Source: Prevotella melaninogenica
GTDB taxonomy: Bacteria > Bacteroidota > Bacteroidia > Bacteroidales > Bacteroidaceae
Direction of reading: 5' to 3'
Assembly (NCBI RefSeq): GCF_013267595.1
Contig: NZ_CP054010.1
Coordinates: 496,001-560,000, forward strand
Length of the DNA: 64,000 nucleotides
Notes under the pieces: model-generated
The model's input: only the letters and a program-made list of their open reading frames with translations
Told to the model about the DNA's origin: nothing
Databases searched by the model: none
Part shown: piece after piece, positions 19,562-29,284 of the stretch
Position numbering within the stretch: position 1 is the first letter of the stretch
Layout: every line of letters begins with the position of its first letter
Program-made: the position numbers and the translations under genes

Positions 19562-21665
19562 CCCAAGTTTAACCGGCAAAATTATTTTTCATAAATTTTC
19601 GGGATGTTTTGTGTAGTATCAATTTGATAAATGATTGATAATCAAGTATAGGGTATTGTAACGAGGAGTAAAATCTGATTTGTAGGACACAGCCATATCA
19701 AAAATATTTTGTTACTTTGCACTCATGCACGCAAATGTACAGACACGATTCAACCCTGCCACAGGCGACATGGCTCCTTATTATCGCATCAAGGAGTCAT
19801 ATCGTGACGTGCAGGGTCATGTACATTCGCTAATTCTGTTGAACATAGGTTTTGAACCTTCACTTACTGCTGTACAGGTTCGAAAAATTGCATACGCTCT
19901 TACCGAACGCTTCAAAACCAGAAGTACACCCTCGCTTTTCAAAGAACGCCTTGAGGGACTTACTCCTATTGAACAGGCAAAGGCTGACGAATGGTGGAGC
20001 CGTATGGAGAAAGAAGGTGGAATCGATCGGTTTAATAAGGAAGAGCAGAAGTCGCTGAGAAAATATGAGAACTACATTGACCTCGAGACGGCAAACTATA
20101 CTGACGCAAGGAATGTTGGTGCAGAGTGGCTCTGCAAGCAGACGATAGACAAGCTGCAGTTAGAGGGTTTTCTGCGCAAAAACGGCTGGACGGAGAATGC
20201 GATACACACGGCTTTGTCAGCATTGATTGTTCGCACGGTATATGCAGTCTCTGAACGTTCATCTTATTATTATTTGCGCGATAACTCAGCTGCTGGCGAA
20301 CTTTACAGTGGAGTTCCTGGCTGGACACCAGGGATCAATTCTCTGTATAAAATCACTGACAAGTTGTATGAACTAAAGGAACAGTTAGAGCGTCATCTGT
20401 GCAGCGTTACTGACGATCTCTTTAATATAGACAACAAGTTGATGCTCTTCGACTTAACCAACTTCTATTTCGAGGGTAGTAAGCGTAATAGCGATAAAGC
20501 CAAGTTCGGTCGTTCAAAAGAAAAACGCTCTGACTGTAAGCTACTTGTACTTGCATTATGTATCAATAAAGAAGGTTTTATACGTTATTCTTCTATCTTG
20601 GAGGGTAATACAGCAGATCCCAAGTCTCTACCCAATATGATTGATACGCTGGCAAAGAGGAATCCATCACGAACCAAGGATACGCTCGTTATCATGGATG
20701 CAGGTGTTGCCACGGAAGAGAACTTGGAGTTAATAAAGAAAAAGGGTTACAATTATCTCTGCGTATCTCGTACGAAAATGAAAGACTATACGCTCAGTGA
20801 TGATAACAAGAGCGTTACAGTAATGGATGCCCGTCGGCAGAAGATAACGCTGAAAGAGGTTAAGACAGAGGATGATGAGGATTATTATCTCGAAATAACA
20901 TCTCCTTCGAAAGCTATGACAGAGTCGTCCATGAACAGGGTTTGGAGAGAGCGTTTTAAGATGGACCTGCAGAGGATAAACGAAGGAATCTCCAAGAAAG
21001 GTGGAACGAAAACCTATGAAAAGGTTGTTGAACGTACAGGACGTGCCATACAGAAGTACCCTTCTATAGCGAAGTTCTACCAGATAAGCTACATAAAAAA
21101 TGAGAAGAAACCCAAGGAGATGCTACGTGTAGACTGGGAGATAAAAGACCTCTCGGCAATGGAATCTGGTCATGGAGTCTATTTCCTCCGCAGCAATGTC
21201 AGGACACTTTCTGAGCGTGTGACATGGGAATACTACAATCTCATCCGTGAGATAGAATGTACGAACAGACAACTAAAGAATGAACTCAACCTCCGTCCTA
21301 TCTATCATCAGAAAGATGAGCGAAGCGACGCACACCTCTTCTTCGGTTTATTAGCCTACTGGGTGGTAAACACTATCCGTTGTCAATTAAAACGAGAAGG
21401 AGAATCCTGTTACTGGACCGAGATAGTACGACGTATGAGTACCCAAAAGCTCGTCACCACAAAAGGGAAGAATCCATTAGGTGAAACCATCGAGATGCGC
21501 CAATGTAGTAGTCCTTCGAAGCAAGCAAAACAGATATACGATAAGTTGAACTTAAAACACTCACCATTCAAAAAGAATAAAATTTGTAGGACACAGAGCC
21601 CATAAGAAAAACGAGAAAAGTACGGTGACAGTAACAATTAGGCGAAAGTGGGTGTTAAACTTGGG
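19562..21665 (+). mobile_element. IS1634-like insertion sequence, apparently complete
   Basis: The ends carry perfect 12-base inverted repeats CCCAAGTTTAAC (19562-19573 and, inverted, 21654-21665), flanked by the direct repeat TTAG (19558-19561 and 21666-21669) as a candidate target duplication. The element is about 2.1 kb and holds one intact transposase. A separate 15-base direct repeat ATTTGTAGGACACAG lies inside both ends (19678 and 21582). Only the inverted repeats support the boundary, as no second copy is in the window. Confidence 0.75.
19725..21605 (+). CDS. IS1634-family transposase
   Basis: The 626-residue protein fits the large DDE transposases of the IS1634 (IS4-superfamily) group. 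Candidate catalytic residues are Asp243 in LFDLTNFYFEG, Asp325 in VIMDAGVATEENL and Glu511 in LIREIECTNRQLK, followed by the family motif LRPIYHQ and a hydrophobic stretch (FFGLLAYWVVNTIR). The frame is full length, so the element may be active. The last residues ICRTQSP are encoded by the 15-base direct repeat at the right end. Confidence 0.92.
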   Translation: MHANVQTRFNPATGDMAPYYRIKESYRDVQGHVHSLILLNIGFEPSLTAVQVRKIAYALTERFKTRSTPSLFKERLEGLTPIEQAKADEWWSRMEKEGGIDRFNKEEQKSLRKYENYIDLETANYTDARNVGAEWLCKQTIDKLQLEGFLRKNGWTENAIHTALSALIVRTVYAVSERSSYYYLRDNSAAGELYSGVPGWTPGINSLYKITDKLYELKEQLERHLCSVTDDLFNIDNKLMLFDLTNFYFEGSKRNSDKAKFGRSKEKRSDCKLLVLALCINKEGFIRYSSILEGNTADPKSLPNMIDTLAKRNPSRTKDTLVIMDAGVATEENLELIKKKGYNYLCVSRTKMKDYTLSDDNKSVTVMDARRQKITLKEVKTEDDEDYYLEITSPSKAMTESSMNRVWRERFKMDLQRINEGISKKGGTKTYEKVVERTGRAIQKYPSIAKFYQISYIKNEKKPKEMLRVDWEIKDLSAMESGHGVYFLRSNVRTLSERVTWEYYNLIREIECTNRQLKNELNLRPIYHQKDERSDAHLFFGLLAYWVVNTIRCQLKREGESCYWTEIVRRMSTQKLVTTKGKNPLGETIEMRQCSSPSKQAKQIYDKLNLKHSPFKKNKICRTQSP

Positions 21666-22069
21666 TTAGAGCAATTTTCTATAAACAAAAGGCTTACAGA
21701 AGGCGTATTCTGTAATTATTTTTCACAGTCCACAAAACCCAATAAACCATAACTAATAATCAAAGTTATGTAATCTTTATTAGGGATAAGAAAACCTAAT
21801 CACACAAAAAATCAACAATAAATTACCTATAAATGAGTATTGCCACCTTAACAAGAAGCCAGTACCTTTGCACTCGAAAAATTTTACAGACCGTAATAAT
21901 AATGATGTTATATAGAATATTAAATAAGGTGATAAGTCTGGCGGAAGACTTGACTTGCCGAAAAGTAAATCAGAAATATGTGTTAAAAGAACATATTTGT
22001 ATTTATTTACATGCGTGTATAAGATGAGAAATAAATAACAAATGATTAGTTTATTTTAACCAAATCGAC

Positions 22070-22100
22070 TTGCTTTTGTTCTTATCAAATAATATATTTG
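22070..22100 (+). promoter_or_regulatory. Promoter of the BACON-subtilase operon
   Basis: TTG at 22070-22072 and TATATTTG at 22093-22100 have 20 bases between. The first ATG is at 22246, giving a leader of about 140 AT-rich bases. The stretch 21670-22069 holds no other supported feature. Confidence 0.6.
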
Positions 22101-22245
22101 CGACAGATAATCTAATTTGGCGCGAATAAGATAAATACCATCATTTAAAGCTTTTACTCATTTTTAAATACCAGACAAAGAGATTTTTCTCTTTTAAAAA
22201 AATCTAATCAATATTATATTTTATCTAATAAAACCCTTGAAGAGT

Positions 22246-23865
22246 ATGGAATTAAAAAAGACACTCTACTCCCTAATGTTAGGCGGCATTCTTCTTTGCT
22301 TGTTCTCATGTGCAAAGGAAGACGAATTTGAAATGCCAACACTGGTGCTTTCTGAAAACAGTATTGCCTTTGACAAAGGCGTAAGCGAAAGAAACATTAG
22401 TGTAACAACAAATCAAAACAGCTGGATTGCATCGTCTCCACAGGAAGGCGACTGGCTCTCGCTGGTTCAGGACGGTAACGTACTGAAGGTGAAGGTAACT
22501 GAAAACAAGATTGGAACAGAGCGCACAAGCTATGTACTCGTTAACGCCAATGGCGCATCTGGTAAGATTGCTGTGACTCAGAGCGCTGCTGACGTAACGC
22601 TTGACGTGGTTCCAAATGCTATCTATCTTCCACAGACAGGTGGTGAGAAGACGATTGACATTACGACGAATTCGTCTGTCTATGACGTAACTACCAGCGA
22701 AGAAGTTAGTTGGCTGAAGATTGTTAAGTCTGAGGAAGAAATCAAACTGATTGCTGAACGTAACGATACCTATCAGAAACGTGAGGTGAAACTTTACGCA
22801 AAGAGCGGTAGTGTTATCCGTGAGATTGTTGTATCTCAGTCGGGTATTCAACGCTACCTCCTCCCTATTCATCCAGGTGTACCACAGGACGAACATAAGA
22901 TTATGGACTTTGAGTTGGGTCGTGGTAGCTACCTGCGCGAGTATCAAACAGCTATGCCAGCTTACGGACTTGAGGAGACATACACCTTTATCACGCCTTC
23001 TCCTATCTTTACTTTGATTCAGTATTGTAGCACTGATGGTATTAATCCGTCACAGATTATCATGATTGGTGATGGCAGAAAGGCTATTGATGCCGTAAAG
23101 GACAAGGCTTTCGATAAGTTCTTGACAGACAATGGCTATGTACGCAGTAATTCTCAGTCTGACAGAGAATATACCAATGACAAGGATTTACTCTCTTTGA
23201 AGGTTTATGTATCAGAAAAGGAGAACAACGAAGGTGTAAACCTCACTTTCACACCTATCATGAAGCAGAATGGCGATTACAAGACTTTCAGTAAGTTACC
23301 ATTCTATCCTCTTGAGCTTCTGCAGAAAGACAACGTGAAGTTGGCACAGATTGAACAATACGAGCAGAAGGCTGGTAGTACAGAAGAAGAGCGTAGCCTC
23401 AACGAACATAAGAATACTGAGGTATCACAGATTCAGTATAAACTGAAAGCAAGTACAGACCCTTCTGCAGCCTACGGACGTATTCACATCTTCTACACAA
23501 CAGACAAGGATGGTGATGCTCCAGACAATCTTGGTAGTGTTCAGATTGGTGCATTACTCTTCAAAGACACCAACCTCGGTGTATGGAAGTACGGTACTAA
23601 ATGGGTTGCAACCAAAGAAATCAAGAAGGTATTGGGTGATGAGGGCTTCTCTTTCCTCCGCACATCAGGTAATAACCACTTCTTTGTACGTGAAAGCGAC
23701 CACTTGGTTATTGATGTTACCTGTGTGTTAGACAACAACTCACCTGTTCTCGCATTGCTTTACAGCTACGATCCATCCGTATCGGGCGCAAGTAGTAAAG
23801 CCGTAAAGGCACAGGCTAAGATGATTAGAAACTTTGCTGCTGCCAAGAAGGCATTGAAGTTCTAA
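22246..23865 (+). CDS. BACON-domain lipoprotein, first paralogue
   Basis: A lipoprotein of about 539 residues: lipobox LFSC after a hydrophobic signal, then two BACON-type Ig-like domains (NSWIASSPQEGDWLSL with IAVTQSAAD at the end; SSVYDVTTSEEVSWLKI with IVVSQSG at the end). The remaining 330 residues form a domain shared with the next gene, starting HKIMDFELGRGSYLREY. BACON domains usually mediate surface protein or glycan contacts. It heads a tight operon with a subtilase and a PorV-like protein. A TTG 9 bases upstream is a less likely start. Confidence 0.85.
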   Translation: MELKKTLYSLMLGGILLCLFSCAKEDEFEMPTLVLSENSIAFDKGVSERNISVTTNQNSWIASSPQEGDWLSLVQDGNVLKVKVTENKIGTERTSYVLVNANGASGKIAVTQSAADVTLDVVPNAIYLPQTGGEKTIDITTNSSVYDVTTSEEVSWLKIVKSEEEIKLIAERNDTYQKREVKLYAKSGSVIREIVVSQSGIQRYLLPIHPGVPQDEHKIMDFELGRGSYLREYQTAMPAYGLEETYTFITPSPIFTLIQYCSTDGINPSQIIMIGDGRKAIDAVKDKAFDKFLTDNGYVRSNSQSDREYTNDKDLLSLKVYVSEKENNEGVNLTFTPIMKQNGDYKTFSKLPFYPLELLQKDNVKLAQIEQYEQKAGSTEEERSLNEHKNTEVSQIQYKLKASTDPSAAYGRIHIFYTTDKDGDAPDNLGSVQIGALLFKDTNLGVWKYGTKWVATKEIKKVLGDEGFSFLRTSGNNHFFVRESDHLVIDVTCVLDNNSPVLALLYSYDPSVSGASSKAVKAQAKMIRNFAAAKKALKF

Positions 23866-23901
23866 GCAAATTGTTATACCTTATTTAAATTATTACATGA
23901 T

Positions 23902-25503
23902 ATGCGTATAATCAATATACATAAGCTGCTGCAGTTCTCCTTGCTATGCCTATTATTAGGAATAGCGGCTGGATGTGCTGAGAATGACAGCTTTGAACAG
24001 CCCTATCTGAATGTTTCAGAGAAGGAGATTTCTTTCTCTAATCAGATTGGTGAGAAGACAATTACCGTAAACACGAACTGTAAGGAGTGGATGGCTACGA
24101 CACCGAAGGCGTGGGTACACCTTACACAAAGCGGAAACGAGATTGCTGTACACCTCGACCCTAATACAACAGGTATGGAGAGAAGTAGCTATATCCTTGT
24201 TGATGGTGGACTGGCTGTACAGAAAATCATGGTAATTCAGAGTGCTGCTGACATCACATTAAACTTAAACAATGGTGAGGTAATTCTGCCACAGGCAGGT
24301 GGTACGACTACTGTCGACTTGAAGTTGGATGCTACTTCCTATGACCTTACACAGAATGAGCAGCCAGAGTGGATGCAGGTTATCAAGAAAAAGCATGGTT
24401 TGAAGTTTATTTCTAAGCCTAATTATGGCACTACGGAAAGAACCACAAAACTAACAATCGCCTTTGCTGGAAAGAACCATGAGGTGGTTGTTAAGCAGCC
24501 GGGCGTTGCTACTTTTATCTTGGCTTGTAACCCAGGTAATCCTTATAGTCTGCATAAGATGATGGACTTTGAGTATCGCCGTGGTAGTTTCTTGACGGAA
24601 TATGGCGGTCCTGATGAGGTAAACGGCATCTTTGAAGAGAGTTACTTCTTCAAGACTCCATCGCCTTTGTTCAAGGATGTGGTCTATGTACACGACACAA
24701 AGTATTCTGTTCCAACGCGTATTTACACACGTTCACTGACAAGAGAGGGTGTTAACGCTGTGAAGTCGCAGGCTTTCCAAGAGTTTATGAGAGCCAATGG
24801 ATACACAAGAGACGAGAAAGACACGAATCATTATGTCAATATAAAGGAAGCTTTCACGATGGATGTAGACATTAGAGAGGAGAACAACAGTGTTGTGTTA
24901 TTCTTCTATCAGATGCACACACAAGACCGTAGCTACCCTACCTTTAGTAGTCTTGACCTTGGTCCTATAGACCTTTTGAACAAAACTGACAAGAAGATAA
25001 GTGATGTAGAAGCTTATGAGGCAGGTAAGAACAGTGAGGAAATGAAGCGACAAATGTCTAAGAGTAATGAGGTTGAGGCTATTCTCTACAAGACAAATGA
25101 CCCTACACTGATTGCACGTACTTACTTCTTCTACCTTCATAGTGATGCGGCTGTGCCACAAGAGAAGGCTGGAAGCGTTGAACAATACAGCTTGTTCTAC
25201 AGTCAGCCGAACTTAGGAATATGGCAGTATGGTAATGAATGGTTCGTAACCCATGAGTTTGACAAACTGCTTACCGCTAACAACTTTGAGTTCGTTGGCT
25301 ACAATGGTAAGCATCATGTCTATGCGCGTCGTTCTGACTATCTGACCTTGGCAATCTCAGGTGGAGAATATGCTGACGTCAATAATGGTAAGGCAGTCAT
25401 GCAAATTACTGTTCTATACAAGCCAACTGTCTTTGCAGGAAGTAAAGAACAACGTCTGGCAAAGGTAGAACGTATGCTCAAACAATACAATCCAAAGAAA
25501 TAA
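23902..25503 (+). CDS. BACON-domain lipoprotein, second paralogue
   Basis: A 533-residue lipoprotein (lipobox AAGC) with the same plan as the preceding gene: two BACON-like domains (KEWMATTPKAWVHLTQSG; QPEWMQVIKKKHGLKF, ending VVVKQPG) and a C-terminal domain that also begins HKMMDFEYRRGSFLTEY. The two are clearly diverged duplicates in tandem, 36 bases apart. They could form a heterodimer or cap different parts of one surface complex; function is unknown. Confidence 0.85.
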   Translation: MRIINIHKLLQFSLLCLLLGIAAGCAENDSFEQPYLNVSEKEISFSNQIGEKTITVNTNCKEWMATTPKAWVHLTQSGNEIAVHLDPNTTGMERSSYILVDGGLAVQKIMVIQSAADITLNLNNGEVILPQAGGTTTVDLKLDATSYDLTQNEQPEWMQVIKKKHGLKFISKPNYGTTERTTKLTIAFAGKNHEVVVKQPGVATFILACNPGNPYSLHKMMDFEYRRGSFLTEYGGPDEVNGIFEESYFFKTPSPLFKDVVYVHDTKYSVPTRIYTRSLTREGVNAVKSQAFQEFMRANGYTRDEKDTNHYVNIKEAFTMDVDIREENNSVVLFFYQMHTQDRSYPTFSSLDLGPIDLLNKTDKKISDVEAYEAGKNSEEMKRQMSKSNEVEAILYKTNDPTLIARTYFFYLHSDAAVPQEKAGSVEQYSLFYSQPNLGIWQYGNEWFVTHEFDKLLTANNFEFVGYNGKHHVYARRSDYLTLAISGGEYADVNNGKAVMQITVLYKPTVFAGSKEQRLAKVERMLKQYNPKK

Positions 25504-25518
25504 AATAAAGGAACATTG

Positions 25519-28275
25519 ATGAGAAAATCGATTATATATCTATGTGCGTGTGCGCTCTCTGGCATGATGGTTACTACCTCATGCCAGGACAGCTTGGACT
25601 CGGATGCGGGCGTTTCCAACACACGCTCTGTCAATATTGACAAAGACCTTTTTGCTATAAAAGGCTGTATTAACGTGAAGTTGGCAAAGGGTACAAACGA
25701 ATCTATACCTTCAACGCGTAGTGGTAGTGTGGAGATGCAGAGCGTCCCATCGGCTATGACTTCTGCAATGCAGTATTCTGGAGCTTATAAGATGGAAAGA
25801 GTCTTTAAGCCAGCAGGTATCTATGAAGCACGAACCGTAGCTGAAGGACTCGACCGTTGGTACACAATCTATTTTGATAAGAGCAAAGATGTGGCTGCTG
25901 TCTTAGACCAATTCAAGAAAGCTGAAGGTGTTGAATGTGCTGAACGAGTACTACCAATGGCAAGACCAACGGTTAAGATGACTCCTTATAGCGCTCCTGA
26001 AGCAAGCATGCAGGGTACAGGAAGCAACTTTGACGACCCTCTTCTTCCGAAACAGTGGCATTACTACAACAACGGTACTATAAATCCACGTGCAGTAAAA
26101 GGGGCTGACTGTAATGTTAAACCTGTTTGGGAAAAGTACACAACAGGTAAGAAAAACGTTATTGTTGCCGTTGTTGATGGTGGTATTGACATCACCCACG
26201 AGGACTTGAAAGACAATCTTTATGTCAACGAAAAGGAAAAGAACGGTCAACCTAACGTCGATGATGACGGCAATGGCTTTGTTGATGATATCTATGGTTA
26301 CAACTTTGTAACAGCTAAAGACGTTGTTGGCGGTACTATCGAACCCGATGATGGCGGACACGGAACCCACGTTGCGGGTACTGTTGCTGCCCGCAACAAC
26401 AACGGAAAGGGTGTGGCTGGTATCGCAGGTGGCGATGGTTCGGCCGATAGTGGTGTTCGCTTGTTGAGTTGTCAGATATTTAGAAACAAAGACGAACAGG
26501 GCGATGCGGCTGCTGCCATTAAGTATGCAGCTGACAACGGAGCTGTTATCTGTCAAAACTCATGGGGATATTCCTCTACTGCAGGTGTCACCTCTATGCC
26601 TCAGTTGCTGAAAGAAGCTGTGGACTACTTCATCAAGATGGCGGGTTGTGATGCTAACGGCAACCAGCGTCCAGACTCTCCAATGAAGGGTGGTGTGGTA
26701 ATGTTCGCTGCTGGTAATGAGAACAAAGAGTTCTCTGCTTACCCTGCTTGCTATGCCCCGACGGTCTCCGTCGCAGCAATGGCATGGGACTTCAGTAAGG
26801 CAAGTTATAGTAATTACGCAAAATGGGTGACCATTACCGCTCCAGGTGGTGATCAAGACCGCTTCGGAACAGAGGCTGGCGTATTGAGTACAGTACCAAA
26901 GAAGAAGGTTGCATCAGGTTATGCTTACTTCCAAGGAACATCAATGGCATGCCCACACGTGTCAGGTATTGCAGCACTCATCGCCTCTTACTTCGGTCGT
27001 CAGGGCTTTACAAATGAAGAACTAAAGTCACGTTTGATTACTGCTTATCGCCCTTATAACATCGATGAACAAAACCCAACCTACAAAGGTAAGTTAGGTA
27101 AGGGTTATATTGATGCCGAAGCAGCTTTTGAATCAGACACAAAGATAGCTCCAGAGAAGGTGGGTACACTCACGCTCAAGCCCGATTTCGTAGACATCAA
27201 TGCGGAGTGGAGCATCGCCAAGGACGAGGATAAGACTGCAGCCTTCTATCGACTCTATATTGCTCAGGGTGAATTGACGGCTGATAAACTCAAGGATATG
27301 ACCTACAGAGAAATCAATGGCATGGGTCATAGCTTGGGTGAGACACTTAAGTATGACTTTGATGACTTGAAAGACAACACCACCTATAGCGTTGCAGTGG
27401 TAGCAGTAGACCGTTGGGGCAACCTCTCTGAGCCACAGATTCAGAAGTGTACGACCAAACTCAACCATGCTCCAGAGGCGACAAACTTCCCAACAGAGGC
27501 AATAGAGGTCATGGAGAACGATCGTAAATCATTCTCTTTCAACGTTGCTGACCCTGATGGTCACAACTGGGACATCAAAGCTACGGGTGAGACAAAGGGC
27601 ATTTCTTACACAGTGAAGGGCAATACTGTGACCGTCAACCTCGTTCCTGTGCTCGAAGCTGGTAGTTACAACTGCACCTTTATACTCTCAGATGACTTAG
27701 GAGCAAAGGCGGAGAAGAGTTTTACATTTAAGATTGTGAAGTACATCCCGCCACAGTTAACAAAGCCTTTCGAGAACTATATCATCGGATTGGACGAGGG
27801 AGTAGTAACGATTCCATTGACTGGTCATTACACACATAGTAGCAATACTCAGCTTACTTACAAAGCCACAGCTGCCAATGGTAGTATCGCTGCAGCTACT
27901 ATCAGCAATGACAACCTTCAATTGAAGGGAATGGCAAAGGGTGTTACACGCATCAGCATCGCTGCTACAGACGGTCGTGAGACATCTTCTGATGGCTCTT
28001 TCCAAGTACGAGTTGTTGAAAAGAAGTCGGCTCCTGTCTATGCCGTCTACCCTATTCCAGTACAGAGAGACATCCACACCCTACTCAATCCAGAGATAAA
28101 ACAGGCTGAACTCGTTATCAGTTCTACTGTGGGTGAGCGTCTGATGAAGGCTACTGTAACTCCAGATAAGAACAACGTAGCCACACTTGACCTTTCTAAA
28201 CTAAATCCTGGAACGTATAAACTGACCGTATATACCAGTAAGGGCAACCATACCCAGATGTTCATTAAACGATAA
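25519..28275 (+). CDS. S8 subtilase lipoprotein with type IX-like C-terminal sorting domain
   Basis: The peptidase has a lipobox-like TTSC near residue 22, a prodomain to about 165, and the subtilase triad Asp in VVDGGIDITHED (about 220), His in DGGHGTHVAGTV (about 281) and Ser in FQGTSMACPHVSG (about 475); the oxyanion Asn is in AAGNEN. A fibronectin-III-like segment and Ig-like segments follow, and the last 75 residues (YPIPVQRD through LNPGTYKLTVYT) match type A sorting domains of the type IX secretion system. ATG at 25519 follows a TTG. It lies 12 bases after the second BACON gene. Confidence 0.9.
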   Translation: MRKSIIYLCACALSGMMVTTSCQDSLDSDAGVSNTRSVNIDKDLFAIKGCINVKLAKGTNESIPSTRSGSVEMQSVPSAMTSAMQYSGAYKMERVFKPAGIYEARTVAEGLDRWYTIYFDKSKDVAAVLDQFKKAEGVECAERVLPMARPTVKMTPYSAPEASMQGTGSNFDDPLLPKQWHYYNNGTINPRAVKGADCNVKPVWEKYTTGKKNVIVAVVDGGIDITHEDLKDNLYVNEKEKNGQPNVDDDGNGFVDDIYGYNFVTAKDVVGGTIEPDDGGHGTHVAGTVAARNNNGKGVAGIAGGDGSADSGVRLLSCQIFRNKDEQGDAAAAIKYAADNGAVICQNSWGYSSTAGVTSMPQLLKEAVDYFIKMAGCDANGNQRPDSPMKGGVVMFAAGNENKEFSAYPACYAPTVSVAAMAWDFSKASYSNYAKWVTITAPGGDQDRFGTEAGVLSTVPKKKVASGYAYFQGTSMACPHVSGIAALIASYFGRQGFTNEELKSRLITAYRPYNIDEQNPTYKGKLGKGYIDAEAAFESDTKIAPEKVGTLTLKPDFVDINAEWSIAKDEDKTAAFYRLYIAQGELTADKLKDMTYREINGMGHSLGETLKYDFDDLKDNTTYSVAVVAVDRWGNLSEPQIQKCTTKLNHAPEATNFPTEAIEVMENDRKSFSFNVADPDGHNWDIKATGETKGISYTVKGNTVTVNLVPVLEAGSYNCTFILSDDLGAKAEKSFTFKIVKYIPPQLTKPFENYIIGLDEGVVTIPLTGHYTHSSNTQLTYKATAANGSIAAATISNDNLQLKGMAKGVTRISIAATDGRETSSDGSFQVRVVEKKSAPVYAVYPIPVQRDIHTLLNPEIKQAELVISSTVGERLMKATVTPDKNNVATLDLSKLNPGTYKLTVYTSKGNHTQMFIKR

Positions 28276-28286
28276 ACACAACAAGT

Positions 28287-29240
28287 ATGAATACAAAACA
28301 TATCATTCTCATGGCTTGCGCAGCACTCCTCGGTGCTACGCAGGCTAATGCTCAGGGACAAGATCTCTCGATATTAACAGCGAATACCGATGCCCGAACA
28401 GCCGCTATGGGTAATGCGTCGGCTGCTGCTGAGGGCATGTATCTATACAACAATCCAGCTGCTATCTTCGCAACTGATAAGAAGTTCACCGCAGATGTTT
28501 CTGCCGCTCTCTTTGAAAAGACTGAGGGTGCCGAAGGAACCTTTGCCATTTACGCGCTTTCTGCTGGCTATAAGTTGGCTAAGCGTCATGCAGTCTTCGC
28601 TGGTTTCCGTTATGCTGGAGGACTAAGTCTAAAGGGTTCCGACCTCTTGGGCAATCCAACCAAGGACTATAAGCCTTATAACTGGACCCTCGACTTGGGT
28701 TATACCTATTTCTTAGGTAAGGGATTCGCTGCTTATGCAACAGGAAGTCTTATCTATAGTCACCTCTCTAAGAATGCTACAGGTGCTGCTTTCAGCGTGG
28801 GTGGAGCCTATCAAAACAACGAGTTGACCCTTGCCAACAAACCTGCCAACCTCATGCTCGATGCGAAGGTGGGTGCCATTGGTCCTCAACTCGACTATGG
28901 TAACAAGCACAAAACGACGCTCCCAACCTATCTTGCCGTAGGTGGTGCGCTGTCTGTAGAGGTAGCAGAGAAGCATCAAGTTGCTGCAGCCTTGTCTTCT
29001 CGTTACTTCTTCCAACCTTTAGAAGCCAAACTCTTTATGCTTGGTGGCGGACTTGAATACACCTATAATAAGATGGCATCAGTACGTGCAGGCTATGAGT
29101 ATGGTGACCACGACCTTAGCCATGTTACTATGGGTGCAGGCTTCAAGTACCATGGCTTACGTCTGAACGGAGCATATAACCTAAAGACAGCAGATGCAGG
29201 AAGTAGCTACTGCACCATAGGTATTGGTTACGACTTCTAA
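28287..29240 (+). CDS. PorV/PorQ-like outer-membrane beta-barrel protein
   Basis: The 317-residue protein has a signal peptide (cleaved near ANAQG), then ARTAAMGNASAA and YNNPAAIFA, the opening pattern of the FadL-like PorV/PorQ family, and a barrel of alternating strands ending in the C-terminal aromatic signature YCTIGIGYDF. PorV shuttles type IX cargo at the surface. Its position 11 bases after a type IX-tagged subtilase suggests a dedicated partner, which is inference. Confidence 0.82.
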   Translation: MNTKHIILMACAALLGATQANAQGQDLSILTANTDARTAAMGNASAAAEGMYLYNNPAAIFATDKKFTADVSAALFEKTEGAEGTFAIYALSAGYKLAKRHAVFAGFRYAGGLSLKGSDLLGNPTKDYKPYNWTLDLGYTYFLGKGFAAYATGSLIYSHLSKNATGAAFSVGGAYQNNELTLANKPANLMLDAKVGAIGPQLDYGNKHKTTLPTYLAVGGALSVEVAEKHQVAAALSSRYFFQPLEAKLFMLGGGLEYTYNKMASVRAGYEYGDHDLSHVTMGAGFKYHGLRLNGAYNLKTADAGSSYCTIGIGYDF

Positions 29241-29284
29241 AACAAGGACAAACAATATAAATTATTTAATCAAAAGTAACAGTT

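Noticed and set aside
19678..21596. 15-base direct repeat as the target duplication of the IS element
   Set aside because: The perfect inverted repeats lie outside it and the transposase stop codon is beyond it; kept as an open question in the findings.
21833..22027. 64-codon frame upstream of the BACON operon
   Set aside because: Low-complexity AT-rich sequence without promoter or motif.
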